In this document: one piece after another, positions 1-6,798 of the stretch
Position numbering within the stretch: the first letter of the stretch is position 1
How the letters are laid out: every line of letters starts with the position of its first letter
Assembly (NCBI GenBank): GCA_014871665.1
Contig: WGSL01000049.1
Span: forward strand, 1-15,725
Reading direction: 5' to 3'
DNA: 15,725 nt
Origin: Collinsella sp.
Lineage (GTDB): Bacteria > Actinomycetota > Coriobacteriia > Coriobacteriales > Coriobacteriaceae
The notes under the pieces: generated by a model
What the model saw: the letters and a program-made list of their open reading frames with translations, nothing else
The model's database searches: none
What the model was told of the DNA's origin: nothing
Made by a program: the position numbers and the translations under genes

Positions 1-1320
<1,320 letters not shown>

Positions 1321-1382
1321 GTGGTTTTCCTTTTTTGGCCATCGCCCACGCCGTGCAGCTGCGGGCGAGTTAAACACAGATG

Positions 1383-1388
1383 ATTGTA
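1383..1388 (-). promoter_or_regulatory. Possible -10 box for secA
   Basis: TACAAT on the minus strand, about 63 nt upstream of the secA start. No convincing -35 hexamer lies 16-18 nt before it, so this is a weak call based on one hexamer. Confidence 0.25.
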
Positions 1389-1456
1389 CTTTAGCCAAAC
1401 AAGGCGCGGCCTATACGGTCGACCTCGACCGCCACGTAATAACTACGACCCGACCG

Positions 1457-1491
1457 ACCTGCCAAAAAGGGACTGGTTTATTTTGGCAGGT
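1457..1491. repeat. Inverted repeat between secA and rpmE
   Basis: Perfect 11-bp arms (ACCTGCCAAAA at 1457-1467 and its complement at 1481-1491) around a 13-nt spacer containing GGGACTGG. It lies upstream of secA and downstream of rpmE. The function is unknown. It could be an intergenic palindromic repeat or a transcription barrier; TTTTATC follows on the + strand. Confidence 0.6.
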
Positions 1492-1520
1492 TTTATCTGG
1501 GAAAACGCCGTCACTCTGCC

Positions 1521-1590
1521 ATTTGGTGCAAACCAACCCGTCCCCTTCGCACCAATCTGGTGCAATGGGAACGGGTTAGCCTGCACCAAT
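1521..1590. repeat. 70-bp imperfect palindrome
   Basis: Two arms of about 33-34 bp, centred on ATC near 1554-1556, are complementary apart from about seven mismatches and one gap. Shared blocks are TTGGTGCA, AACCCGT and GCACCA. It lies directly beside the rpmE terminator. Together with the neighbouring 1457-1491 repeat it fills most of the 347-bp gene-free stretch between secA and rpmE. No coding potential is seen. Confidence 0.6.
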
Positions 1591-1634
1591 AAAAAGAAAA
1601 GGGCCGCGCACCCAAACGGATGCACGGCCCTTTT
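1591..1634 (-). terminator. Rho-independent terminator of rpmE
   Basis: On the minus strand, AAAAGGGCCG pairs with CGGCCCTTTT (10 bp), extended after one mismatch by three more pairs, and is followed by a T-rich tail (CTTTTT). It lies 33 bp past the rpmE stop codon. The + strand also has four Ts after the stem, so it may work in both directions. Confidence 0.88.
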
Positions 1635-1667
1635 GCCATGAATGCGAGCGATTCCTCGGCGAGCTAT

Positions 1668-2093
1668 TTACTCAGCAGCCTCGGTGGTCTCGGCCTCGGC
1701 AGCGGCCTCCTCGACGGGAGCCTCTGCGGGAGCCTCGGCGGCCTGCTTGGCAGCCTCCTCGGCAAACTTAGCAGCACGCTTGGCCTTCTCGGCAGCCTTA
1801 GCCTCAGCGGCGGCCTTGCGAGCGGCCTCGGCCTCAGCAGCCTTGGCAGCCTTGGCAGCCTTGGCCTCCTCAGCCTTCTTGAGCTGGGCGGCAGCGGCGC
1901 CACCGAACTTGTCGGCGAAGCGCTGGACGCGTCCACCGGTGTCGACGAACTTCTGCTGGCCGGTGTAGAACGGGTGGCACTCGTTGCAAAGCTCGACCTT
2001 CATCTCAGACACGGTAGCGTGCGTCTTGAAGGTGTTGCCGCAGGAGCACGTCACCGTGCACTCGACATACTGGGGATGGATACCCTGCTTCAT
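1668..2093 (-). CDS. rpmE: 50S ribosomal protein L31 with long Ala/Lys-rich C-terminal tail
   Basis: L31 (bL31) is a small protein of the large ribosomal subunit. Residues 1-70 form the whole standard domain: MKQGIHPQY start, then C16, C18, C36 and C39 (CSC and CNEC pairs), the zinc-binding, C+ form of L31, and then HPFYTGQQKFVDTGGRVQRF. Ordinary L31 ends about there. Here 70 more residues follow, almost entirely Ala, Glu, Lys and Arg (repeated AKAAKAAKA), ending in an acidic AEAETTEAAE. Such tails occur on some actinobacterial ribosomal proteins; its role here is unknown. The start is supported by AAGGAG 7 nt upstream. A promoter and a hairpin-containing leader precede the gene and a strong terminator follows, so it appears to be a single-gene transcript. 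Confidence 0.97.
   Translation of the reverse strand: MKQGIHPQYVECTVTCSCGNTFKTHATVSEMKVELCNECHPFYTGQQKFVDTGGRVQRFADKFGGAAAAQLKKAEEAKAAKAAKAAEAEAARKAAAEAKAAEKAKRAAKFAEEAAKQAAEAPAEAPVEEAAAEAETTEAAE
1675..1881 (-). repeat. Low-complexity GCC/AAG-rich coding repeat in rpmE
   Basis: The DNA encoding the L31 tail is a degenerate run of Ala codons mixed with Lys and Glu codons. It includes three consecutive GCCAAGGCT-type units around 1838-1866. The number of units is likely to vary between strains through replication slippage; this is an inference. Confidence 0.6.
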
Positions 2094-2171
2094 GGTAGGA
2101 CTCCTTATTGGTCAGGCGCTGGTTACCGATCAGCGCATAAGGCGTCTTGGTTTCCGACCAAGACAACAAAC
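2094..2171 (-). ncRNA. Candidate L31 leader RNA upstream of rpmE
   Basis: The predicted rpmE transcript begins near 2171 and has about 78 nt of leader. It contains two hairpins: 2144-2164 (8-bp perfect stem, GTCTTGGT with ACCAAGAC, 5-nt loop) and 2116-2136 (6-bp stem GCGCTG with CAGCGC). The ribosome binding site AAGGAG follows. Ribosomal protein genes are often controlled by the protein binding its own leader, and L31 leader motifs have been reported by comparative genomics in several phyla, including, as I recall, Coriobacteria. I see the hairpins directly. That they are a regulatory leader is inferred. Confidence 0.5.
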
Positions 2172-2177
2172 TTGGCT

Positions 2178-2206
2178 ATGGTACCACGGCGTCGCGCGTC
2201 CCACAA
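2178..2206 (-). promoter_or_regulatory. Promoter of rpmE
   Basis: Minus strand: -35 TTGTGG (2206-2201), 17-nt spacer, -10 TACCAT (2183-2178). The spacing is ideal and the position, about 85 nt before the start codon, fits the leader hairpins. Confidence 0.55.
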
Positions 2207-2331
2207 AAGGTTCACGGTCTTTGTGCAGGGCGGCGTGGCCAACCGCAGCGAGCACGCACCCCGACGAGCCTTCACCCATGTTGCAGACGTGTAACGCCGC
2301 AGTAAGCACACCCCTTTTGGCGCCAGACAGG

Positions 2332-2337
2332 TACAAT
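2332..2337 (+). promoter_or_regulatory. Possible -10 box for the ACT-protein gene
   Basis: TACAAT, 63 nt before the start at 2400. No good -35 is seen at standard spacing. It lies in the divergent gap between rpmE and this gene, where a rightward promoter is expected. Confidence 0.35.
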
Positions 2338-2399
2338 GATGAACACTGTACCGTAGCGGAGCGCCCCGCGCGCGCCGCAACCACGCGAAAGGGTTTCCC

Positions 2400-2687
2400 A
2401 TGGCCGAGATCTCGTCCTCCCGTATCGTCATCACCGTCCTTGGCAAGAACCGCCCCGGCATCGTCGCCGGCGTCACCCGCGTTCTGGGCGAGGCCAACGT
2501 CGACATCCGCGACATCACGCAGTCCATTATCGAGGACATCTTCACCATGACCATGCTGGCCGACACCGCCGAGTCCAAGCTCGACTTCGCCGAGCTGCAG
2601 AAGGCCCTGGCCGAGGCCGGCGAGCTTTCGGGCGTCAACGTGTCCATCCAGCGCGAGGACGTCTTTAACTTTATGTACCGCCTGTAG
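2400..2687 (+). CDS. ACT domain-containing protein (UPF0237-like)
   Basis: A 95-residue protein that is essentially one ACT domain. ACT domains are small ligand-binding regulatory folds that often sense amino acids. The N-terminal strand and loop, RIVITVLGKNRPGIVAGVTRVL (residues 8-29), carry the typical GxxRPGIV turn, followed by NVDIRDITQSIIEDIFTMTMLAD. The stand-alone length matches the UPF0237 family. It starts at ATG 2400 with AAAGGG 6 nt upstream. Citrate synthase begins 78 nt downstream on the same strand with no U-tailed terminator between, so the two are probably cotranscribed. In other bacteria this family often sits next to a UPF0210 (PFL-like) gene; none is seen here. The ligand and the partner are unknown. 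Confidence 0.88.
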   Translation: MAEISSSRIVITVLGKNRPGIVAGVTRVLGEANVDIRDITQSIIEDIFTMTMLADTAESKLDFAELQKALAEAGELSGVNVSIQREDVFNFMYRL

Positions 2688-2693
2688 CGAACA

Positions 2694-2750
2694 GGCCGTG
2701 CGGGAACAGGCCGGCGCATCTGCACCCAAGCACGCCGCCCCCACACGGCC
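2694..2750 (+). other. Stem-loop between the ACT gene and citrate synthase
   Basis: GGCCGTG (2694-2700) can pair with CACGGCC (2744-2750), and adjacent GGG/CCC extends the stem; an inner CGGCG/CGCCG pair lies inside. There is no T-run, so it is not an intrinsic terminator. It ends just before the citrate synthase ribosome binding site and could affect its translation or mRNA stability. This reading is tentative. Confidence 0.35.
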
Positions 2751-2765
2751 CCGAGAGGAGCGCGC

Positions 2766-4184
2766 ATGGCTTACGACGCCAAGAAAATCTACTACCGCTT
2801 CGATGACCACTTGAGCCGCCTGGTTCTGGATTACGAAGCAAGCCGCCAGATTTCGCCTGAGAGCGAAAACCTCTACCACGGCCTGCCGACCGACCCTTAT
2901 GACGAGGGCCTGTTTGTCGAGCACAATGTCAAGCGCGGCCTGCGCAATGCCGACGGCTCGGGCGTGGTCGCGGGCCTCACTCGTATCTCGGATGTGCACG
3001 GCTACAACAAGGTCGACGGAAAGGTCGTGCCCGATCAGGGCAAGCTCACGCTTCGCGGCTACAGCATCGAGGATCTGGTCAACAATGCCCAGGCCGAGAA
3101 TCGCTACGGCTACGAAGAAGTCGCCTATCTGCTTATCACGGGTTCGCTGCCCAACAAGGAAGAGCTCGACGGCTTCTGCGAGCGCCTGGGTGCCTTTAGA
3201 CATCTGAGCGACGAGTACGTCAATGAGTTCCCCATGACCACGGTGTCGTCGAGCATCATGAATGTGCTCCAGCGCGCCGTGCTGCTGCTCTACGCCTTCG
3301 ATGCCGAACCAGACGTGATCACGCCCGAGCACGAAATCGACGTCGCTATTTCCATGCTCGCACGTCTCCCGCGCATCGCCGCCTTCGCACACATGGCCTC
3401 GATCGCCAAGCTTCGCGGCTCCGAGGTTCACGTGCCGCACCCCACGCCCGGTCTCTCCACCGCCGAGACCATCCTACAGGTCCTGCGCGGCGGCATGGCG
3501 TTCACCCGCGATGAGGCGATGCTGCTCGACGTGATGCTCATGCTGCATGCCGAGCACGGCGGCGGCAACAATTCTACGTTTGCCTGCCGCGTGCTGTCCT
3601 CCTCGGCCACCGACCCGTATTCCGCCTACGCCGCGGCTATCGGCTCGCTCAAGGGTCCGCGCCACGGCGGCGCCAACGCCAAGGTCGTGTCCATGCACGA
3701 GGACATCCGTGCGCATGTCTCCAATTGGGAGGACGAGGACGAGGTCGCAGCCTACCTGGGCAAGATCCTCGACAAGCAGGCCTTCGACGGCACGGGCCTC
3801 ATCTACGGTATGGGCCACGCCGTCTACACGCTGAGCGACCCGCGCGCCGAGGTGTGCCGCCGTTACGCGCGCACGCTTGCCGCCAAGAAGGACTTGGGCG
3901 AGGAGTTCGCGCTCATCGAGCGCATCGAGCGCCTGGCCCCGCAGGTGATGCGCGATCACGGCATGACCAAGCCCATCTGCGCCAACATCGACCTGTACAC
4001 GGGCTTTATCTACAAGATGCTCGGCGTGCCCGAGACGCTCTTTACGCCGCTGTTCGCCGTCGCCCGCATGGCCGGCTGGTCGGCGCACCGCATGGAAGAG
4101 CTCTTCTGCGCGCATCGCATCATCCGCCCGGCCTATCGTCCGGTGATCGAGCCGCTGGAGTATAAGCCGCTCGCCGACCGCTAG
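2766..4184 (+). CDS. Citrate synthase (citrate/2-methylcitrate synthase family)
   Basis: Catalyses condensation of acetyl-CoA with oxaloacetate to citrate, the entry to the citrate branch that leads towards 2-oxoglutarate and glutamate. The 472 residues contain the family's active-site set: HAEHGGGNNS (261-270), GSLKGPRHGGAN with H300, YGMGHAVY with H351, and ANIDLYTGF with D409; the H/H/D triad is intact. AVARMAGWSAHRMEE (431-445) is the usual conserved C-terminal segment. The protein is somewhat longer than typical bacterial enzymes (about 370-430) because of an N-terminal extension of roughly 60-80 residues. The start at 2766 has GAGAGGAG 5 nt upstream. The sequence alone does not separate citrate from 2-methylcitrate synthase. 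With no prp genes nearby, citrate synthase is the simpler reading. A strong terminator follows. Confidence 0.93.
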   Translation: MAYDAKKIYYRFDDHLSRLVLDYEASRQISPESENLYHGLPTDPYDEGLFVEHNVKRGLRNADGSGVVAGLTRISDVHGYNKVDGKVVPDQGKLTLRGYSIEDLVNNAQAENRYGYEEVAYLLITGSLPNKEELDGFCERLGAFRHLSDEYVNEFPMTTVSSSIMNVLQRAVLLLYAFDAEPDVITPEHEIDVAISMLARLPRIAAFAHMASIAKLRGSEVHVPHPTPGLSTAETILQVLRGGMAFTRDEAMLLDVMLMLHAEHGGGNNSTFACRVLSSSATDPYSAYAAAIGSLKGPRHGGANAKVVSMHEDIRAHVSNWEDEDEVAAYLGKILDKQAFDGTGLIYGMGHAVYTLSDPRAEVCRRYARTLAAKKDLGEEFALIERIERLAPQVMRDHGMTKPICANIDLYTGFIYKMLGVPETLFTPLFAVARMAGWSAHRMEELFCAHRIIRPAYRPVIEPLEYKPLADR

Positions 4185-4207
4185 GACGCGGACCGTCATA
4201 GAACCCG

Positions 4208-4246
4208 AGCGTGGCCAGGGCATCACCGCCCTCGGCCACGCTTTTT
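4208..4246 (+). terminator. Rho-independent terminator after citrate synthase
   Basis: AGCGTGGCC (4208-4216) pairs with GGCCACGCT, with an inner AGGGC/GCCCT stem and a 6-nt loop, followed by TTTTT at 4242-4246. It separates citrate synthase from the downstream HAD gene. Confidence 0.93.
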
Positions 4247-4271
4247 ATGCCAGTAGAAAGGATCGCAACGA

Positions 4272-5114
4272 ATGATTGTGTTTTCCGATATGGATGGAAC
4301 GCTGCTGACGAGCGATAAGCAGATGAGCGACGCCACCTGGGCGATGCTCGACGAGCTTGCGCGCCGCGGTATTGAGTTTGTGCCCTGCACGGGGCGCCCG
4401 CTGTCGGGCATCTTTGAGCCCATCCTCGCTCACCCCGCCGTACACTACGCGGTCTGCGCCAACGGTGCCAGCGTCTGGCAGCTCGACGACGGTACGCCCA
4501 CCGATACTTCACGTGCTACGTGCATTTTGAGCCGACCGCTCGACCGCGCCATCGCCCACCGCGTCCATAGCATTGCCGCCGGCCATGACGTCACCTTCGA
4601 TATCTTCGCGGACGGGCAGTGCTTCCTCCCCCGCTCGCTCTACACGCGCCTGGACGAATTCTGCGGCGGCGACCCCCACATCGCGGCTTCGCTCAAGCGC
4701 ACACGAACACCGATCGACATGGATATCGACAACAAGATCGACGAGGTCGAGACACTCGAACGCATCGCCATGTACTGGCACGACCCAGCCGATCGCGACG
4801 CCATCGCGGCGGAGCTCGACACGCTCGGAGGCATTGAGGTCACGCGTTCGTACGCCATGAATATCGAGGTCATGGGCGAGGGAGCCACCAAGGGAACGGC
4901 ACTCACGTGGCTGTGCGAGCACCTGGGCGAGCGTCTCGCCGACGCCTGGGCGTTCGGCGACAACATCAACGACATCCCCATGCTGCAGGCAGCGGGCCAC
5001 GGTATGGCCATGATCAACGCCGAGCCCGAGGACCGCGAGGCCGCCGACGCCATCACCGAATACGACAACGACCACGACGGCGTCGCCCGCGCCATCATGA
5101 CCGCCCTCGCCTAG
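4272..5114 (+). CDS. Cof-type HAD-superfamily phosphatase (subfamily IIB)
   Basis: A 280-residue soluble hydrolase, likely a phosphatase of small phosphorylated metabolites; the substrate cannot be read from sequence. All four HAD motifs are visible: DMDGT at 6-10 (nucleophile D6, acid/base D8), CTGRP with T40, GATKGTAL with K207, and GDNINDIPML from G229 (Mg-binding D230 and D234). The region between motifs II and III is the large cap of type IIB. The start at 4272 has AAAGGA 9 nt upstream, just after the citrate synthase terminator, so it needs its own promoter, which I cannot pick out in the short gap. Its stop codon TAG is the first part of a palindromic repeat also found at the end of the adenine deaminase gene. 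The second HAD gene (6799-7593) is a distant relative, not a recent copy. Confidence 0.93.
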   Translation: MIVFSDMDGTLLTSDKQMSDATWAMLDELARRGIEFVPCTGRPLSGIFEPILAHPAVHYAVCANGASVWQLDDGTPTDTSRATCILSRPLDRAIAHRVHSIAAGHDVTFDIFADGQCFLPRSLYTRLDEFCGGDPHIAASLKRTRTPIDMDIDNKIDEVETLERIAMYWHDPADRDAIAAELDTLGGIEVTRSYAMNIEVMGEGATKGTALTWLCEHLGERLADAWAFGDNINDIPMLQAAGHGMAMINAEPEDREAADAITEYDNDHDGVARAIMTALA

Positions 5115-5158
5115 TCATTGGGGACGTTCTTAGTCATTGGGTGTTCTTAAATGACTAG
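5111..5158. repeat. CTAG-flanked palindromic intergenic repeat, copy 1
   Basis: Starts CTAGTCATT and ends AATGACTAG, a perfect 9-bp terminal inverted repeat flanked by CTAG at both ends. The interior holds two direct units: GGGGACGTTCTTA and a shortened GGGTGTTCTTA, each preceded by GTCATT. The first CTAG contains the stop codon of the upstream HAD gene. A second, shorter copy lies at 7773-7803 on the other strand. Confidence 0.8.
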
Positions 5159-5203
5159 TCGTTGGGGACACTCTTCGCGAAAAAGCTGCAAGGACTGTCC
5201 CCG
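5159..5203. repeat. Related GGGGACA...TGTCCCC inverted repeat
   Basis: GTTGGGGACACTCTT (5161-5175) resembles the core of the preceding repeat. The segment closes with TGTCCCC, complementary to GGGGACA at its start. It lies just left of the insertion sequence and looks like another member of the same palindromic family. Confidence 0.5.
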
Positions 5204-5219
5204 GCTGCCGGCAGAGACG

Positions 5220-5234
5220 ATATGAGCAGGACAT
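5220..5234 (+). repeat. Left subterminal inverted repeat of the IS
   Basis: ATATGAGCAGGACAT, an exact inverted match to 6758-6772. TATGAG within it is a -10-like hexamer if the ends are joined. It can also fold locally: ATGAGCAGG (5222-5230) pairs with CCTGCTGCAT (5251-5260) with one bulged base. Confidence 0.85.
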
Positions 5235-5266
5235 AAAAACATTGAGAGCCCCTGCTGCATGAAAGA

Positions 5267-5310
5267 CCGCGGATTAGGCCGACAATGGTGAGTGTCTAAT
5301 TCAGCCGCGG
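5267..5310 (+). other. Hairpin upstream of the transposase
   Basis: CCGCGG (5267-5272) pairs with CCGCGG (5305-5310), ATTA with TAAT, and an inner GACA (5281-5284) with TGTC (5293-5296), leaving asymmetric internal loops. It sits 31 nt before the transposase start. It may limit transposase translation, or form part of an IS-encoded RNA. The fold is visible; the role is inferred. Confidence 0.5.
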
Positions 5311-5341
5311 CGGCCACGCCGCATTCATGGAAGGGGCTCCC

Positions 5342-6454
5342 ATGCTCGATACTACCACCTTCGTCGGCCTCGACGTCCACGCCCGCTCGATAAAGGCAGT
5401 CTCCCTCGACGTCATGACCGGGGAGGTGCGCTGCGCGACCTTCGGCTACGACGCCGGGGCAGTCGCGGAGTGGGTGCGGTCCGTGGACCCAAAGGCCAGG
5501 TGCGTGTACGAATCCGGGGTCACGGGGTTCGACCTGCAGAAGAGGCTCTCCGGCCTCGGGGTCGACTGCGTGGTCGGCGCCGTCTCGAAGATGATCAAGC
5601 CCAGCGCGGACAGGCGCAGGAAGAACGACCGCAACGACGCCGAGTTCCCCGCCCGCATGCTGTCGGTCGGCAACGTCGTCGAGGTGTGGGTCCCCGACGA
5701 CGAGTGCGAGGCCGCCCGCGACCTGACCAGGGCGCTCGAGGACGCGAGGGACGACCTCTCGCGCGCGAAGCAGCGGCTCTCCAAGTTCCTGCTCAGACAC
5801 GGGCTCGCCTTCGACGAGAGGACGCCCACCGGCCGCAGGAAGGGCAACTGGACCCGGGCGCACTGGTCCTGGATCGAGTCGATTAGGTTCGCGGAGGGGG
5901 CCGACAACGACGTGCTCGCCTACTACGTCGACGCGGTCAGGCGGGCGGCGGAGGAGAAGGCGAGGCTCGAGGGGCTCGTCGAGGCCGAGGCCCGCAAGCC
6001 CAGGTGGCGGAAGAGGGTCGACTCCCTGCGCTGCCTCAAGGGCGTCGACACCGCGACGGCCGCCGACCTCGTGTTCGAGGCCGGCGAGTTCTCGAGGTTC
6101 AGGAACGCCCGGTCGTTCGCCGCATGGGTCGGCCTGACGCCCTCCGAGCACTCCAGCGGGGAGAGCGACCGCAGGGGCGCGATCACCAAGGCGGGCAACA
6201 AACACCTGAGGAAGGCGCTGGTCGAGGCCGCGTGGCACTACCTGACGTGCTCGGGGCGGCCGAAGGACCTCGCCAAGGGCCAGGCCCCAGACCGGGTCGC
6301 CCGCAGGCATGCCGCCAAGGGCGTGCGGAGGCTGGTCGAGAGGCGGGAGGCGCTGCTCGCGCGCGGGGTCCACAACAACAAGGCGAACGTGGCCACGGCG
6401 CGCGAGCTCGCCTGCTGGGTGTGGGCGGTCGGCCTCATGGCCGAGGAGGCGTAG
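5342..6454 (+). CDS. IS110-family transposase (DEDD recombinase)
   Basis: A 370-residue transposase. The N-terminal RuvC-like domain has the DEDD set: D11 (VGLDVH), E57 (CVYESG), D96 and D99 (KNDRND). The C-terminal transposase_20 domain has CLKGVDTATAADLV (231-244), then RSFAAWVGLTPSEHSSGES with the conserved SSG serines (271-273) and RRGAITKAGNKHLRKALVEAAW. The length is normal for the family and there are no frameshifts, so it is probably functional. The start at 5342 has GGAAGG 7 nt upstream; an in-frame ATG at 5327 lacks a good site. AGG is used for many arginines here but is very rare in the flanking genes. IS110-family enzymes are now known to act with an element-encoded guide RNA. Confidence 0.95.
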   Translation: MLDTTTFVGLDVHARSIKAVSLDVMTGEVRCATFGYDAGAVAEWVRSVDPKARCVYESGVTGFDLQKRLSGLGVDCVVGAVSKMIKPSADRRRKNDRNDAEFPARMLSVGNVVEVWVPDDECEAARDLTRALEDARDDLSRAKQRLSKFLLRHGLAFDERTPTGRRKGNWTRAHWSWIESIRFAEGADNDVLAYYVDAVRRAAEEKARLEGLVEAEARKPRWRKRVDSLRCLKGVDTATAADLVFEAGEFSRFRNARSFAAWVGLTPSEHSSGESDRRGAITKAGNKHLRKALVEAAWHYLTCSGRPKDLAKGQAPDRVARRHAAKGVRRLVERREALLARGVHNNKANVATARELACWVWAVGLMAEEA

Positions 6455-6468
6455 GGGGCCGGTCCCCC
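6454..6468 (+). other. Small GC hairpin at the transposase stop
   Basis: GGGGG, loop CCGGT, CCCCC: a 5-bp stem that begins on the last base of the stop codon. It lacks a T-run and is probably a 3' end stabiliser or weak pause site. Confidence 0.35.
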
Positions 6469-6751
6469 GCACATAAGCCGATCACCCCGGAAGTGGTTTG
6501 ATCCGAAGCCGTTGAGGCGAACCTCAGGTCCCTTTTCTGCGAGCGCCCAGGGCGCCACACGCGTGCACAGACTGTCGGTTCGACGAAGAAGCCTCAGCCG
6601 TAGCAACGGATTGCCCAGCGAGAGATCGCCACGGGCGGATATTAAACTGCAAAGACGAGCGTCGGGAAGACACGCCGAGGTCGCCGCGGACGGGTTGATA
6701 TAGGGAGAGGGCCTGACCCCATATCGTTGGGGCCAGGCCCGATTTTGCCTC
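6469..6751 (+). ncRNA. Structured non-coding region of the IS right end (candidate guide RNA)
   Basis: No gene is seen in this roughly 280-nt stretch, but it holds many small hairpins: GATCA/TGATC near 6480-6502, TGAGG-CGAA-CCTCA near 6513-6526, CCGT-AGCA-ACGG near 6598-6609, a nested GCCC/GGGC plus GCGA-GAGA-TCGC near 6614-6637, and the two overlapping hairpins at 6697-6740. In IS1111-type elements the target-choosing RNA (seekRNA or bridge RNA) is encoded downstream of the transposase. The location fits that, but I cannot identify the guide loops, so the exact RNA span is unknown. Confidence 0.45.
6697..6740 (+). terminator. Overlapping hairpins, one terminator-like, at the IS right end
   Basis: GGGCCTGACCCC (6709-6720) pairs with GGGGCCAGGCCC (6729-6740), 11 of 12 pairs, loop of 8, followed by GATTTTG. 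The left arm also belongs to a second, mutually exclusive hairpin: GATATAGGG (6697-6705) with CCCCATATC (6717-6725). The first could terminate rightward transcripts from the IS. The pair could instead be part of the IS-encoded RNA. Confidence 0.5.
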
Positions 6752-6757
6752 TTGACA
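6752..6757 (+). promoter_or_regulatory. Consensus -35 box pointing out of the IS right end
   Basis: TTGACA, directly abutting the right inverted repeat. In the linear copy no -10 lies at correct spacing. If the ends were joined in a circle, TATGAG of the left repeat would fall 16 nt (plus any extra terminal bases) downstream, forming a junction promoter that reads into the transposase, as described for IS110-family circles. Confidence 0.55.
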
Positions 6758-6772
6758 ATGTCCTGCTCATAT
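6758..6772 (-). repeat. Right subterminal inverted repeat of the IS
   Basis: Reverse complement reads ATATGAGCAGGACAT, identical over 15 bases to 5220-5234. The sequence diverges immediately on both sides. Confidence 0.85.
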
Positions 6773-6773
6773 T

Positions 6774-6790
6774 AAAAGGAACGTCCCTAA
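6774..6790 (-). repeat. Degenerate GGGACGTTC repeat after the second HAD gene
   Basis: On the minus strand TTAGGGACGTTCCTTTT lies 8 nt past the HAD stop codon. It resembles the GGGGACGTTCTTA core found past the stop codons of the first HAD gene and adenine deaminase, but lacks the CTAG flanks. Confidence 0.4.
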
Positions 6791-6798
6791 CTGCCGGA

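Larger units (their letters stand above)
5220..6772 (+). mobile_element. IS110-family insertion sequence, IS1111-like
   Basis: A transposase gene flanked by perfect 15-bp inverted repeats (ATATGAGCAGGACAT at 5220-5234 and its complement at 6758-6772). Members of the IS1111 branch have subterminal inverted repeats, whereas other IS110 elements generally lack them. A short upstream non-coding part (107 nt) and a long downstream one (about 300 nt) also fit IS1111. The true ends probably lie a few bases outside the repeats and cannot be fixed without an empty site. The span between repeats is 1553 bp. It sits between two convergent HAD genes and disrupts no coding sequence. Frequent AGG arginine codons in the transposase contrast with neighbours and suggest recent arrival. 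Confidence 0.82.

Noticed and set aside
2130..3440. Long minus-strand open frame across the ACT and citrate synthase genes
   Set aside because: It is antisense to two well-supported genes and spans an intergenic gap; no recognisable protein features.
5220..5310. Left-end bridge RNA of IS110-group type as the main guide RNA
   Set aside because: The subterminal inverted repeats and long right non-coding end point to the IS1111 layout, where the RNA is on the right. The left hairpin is kept only as a separate, weaker observation.
5147..6472. 441-codon minus-strand frame over the IS
   Set aside because: Antisense to the IS110 transposase; composition is that of a shadow frame.
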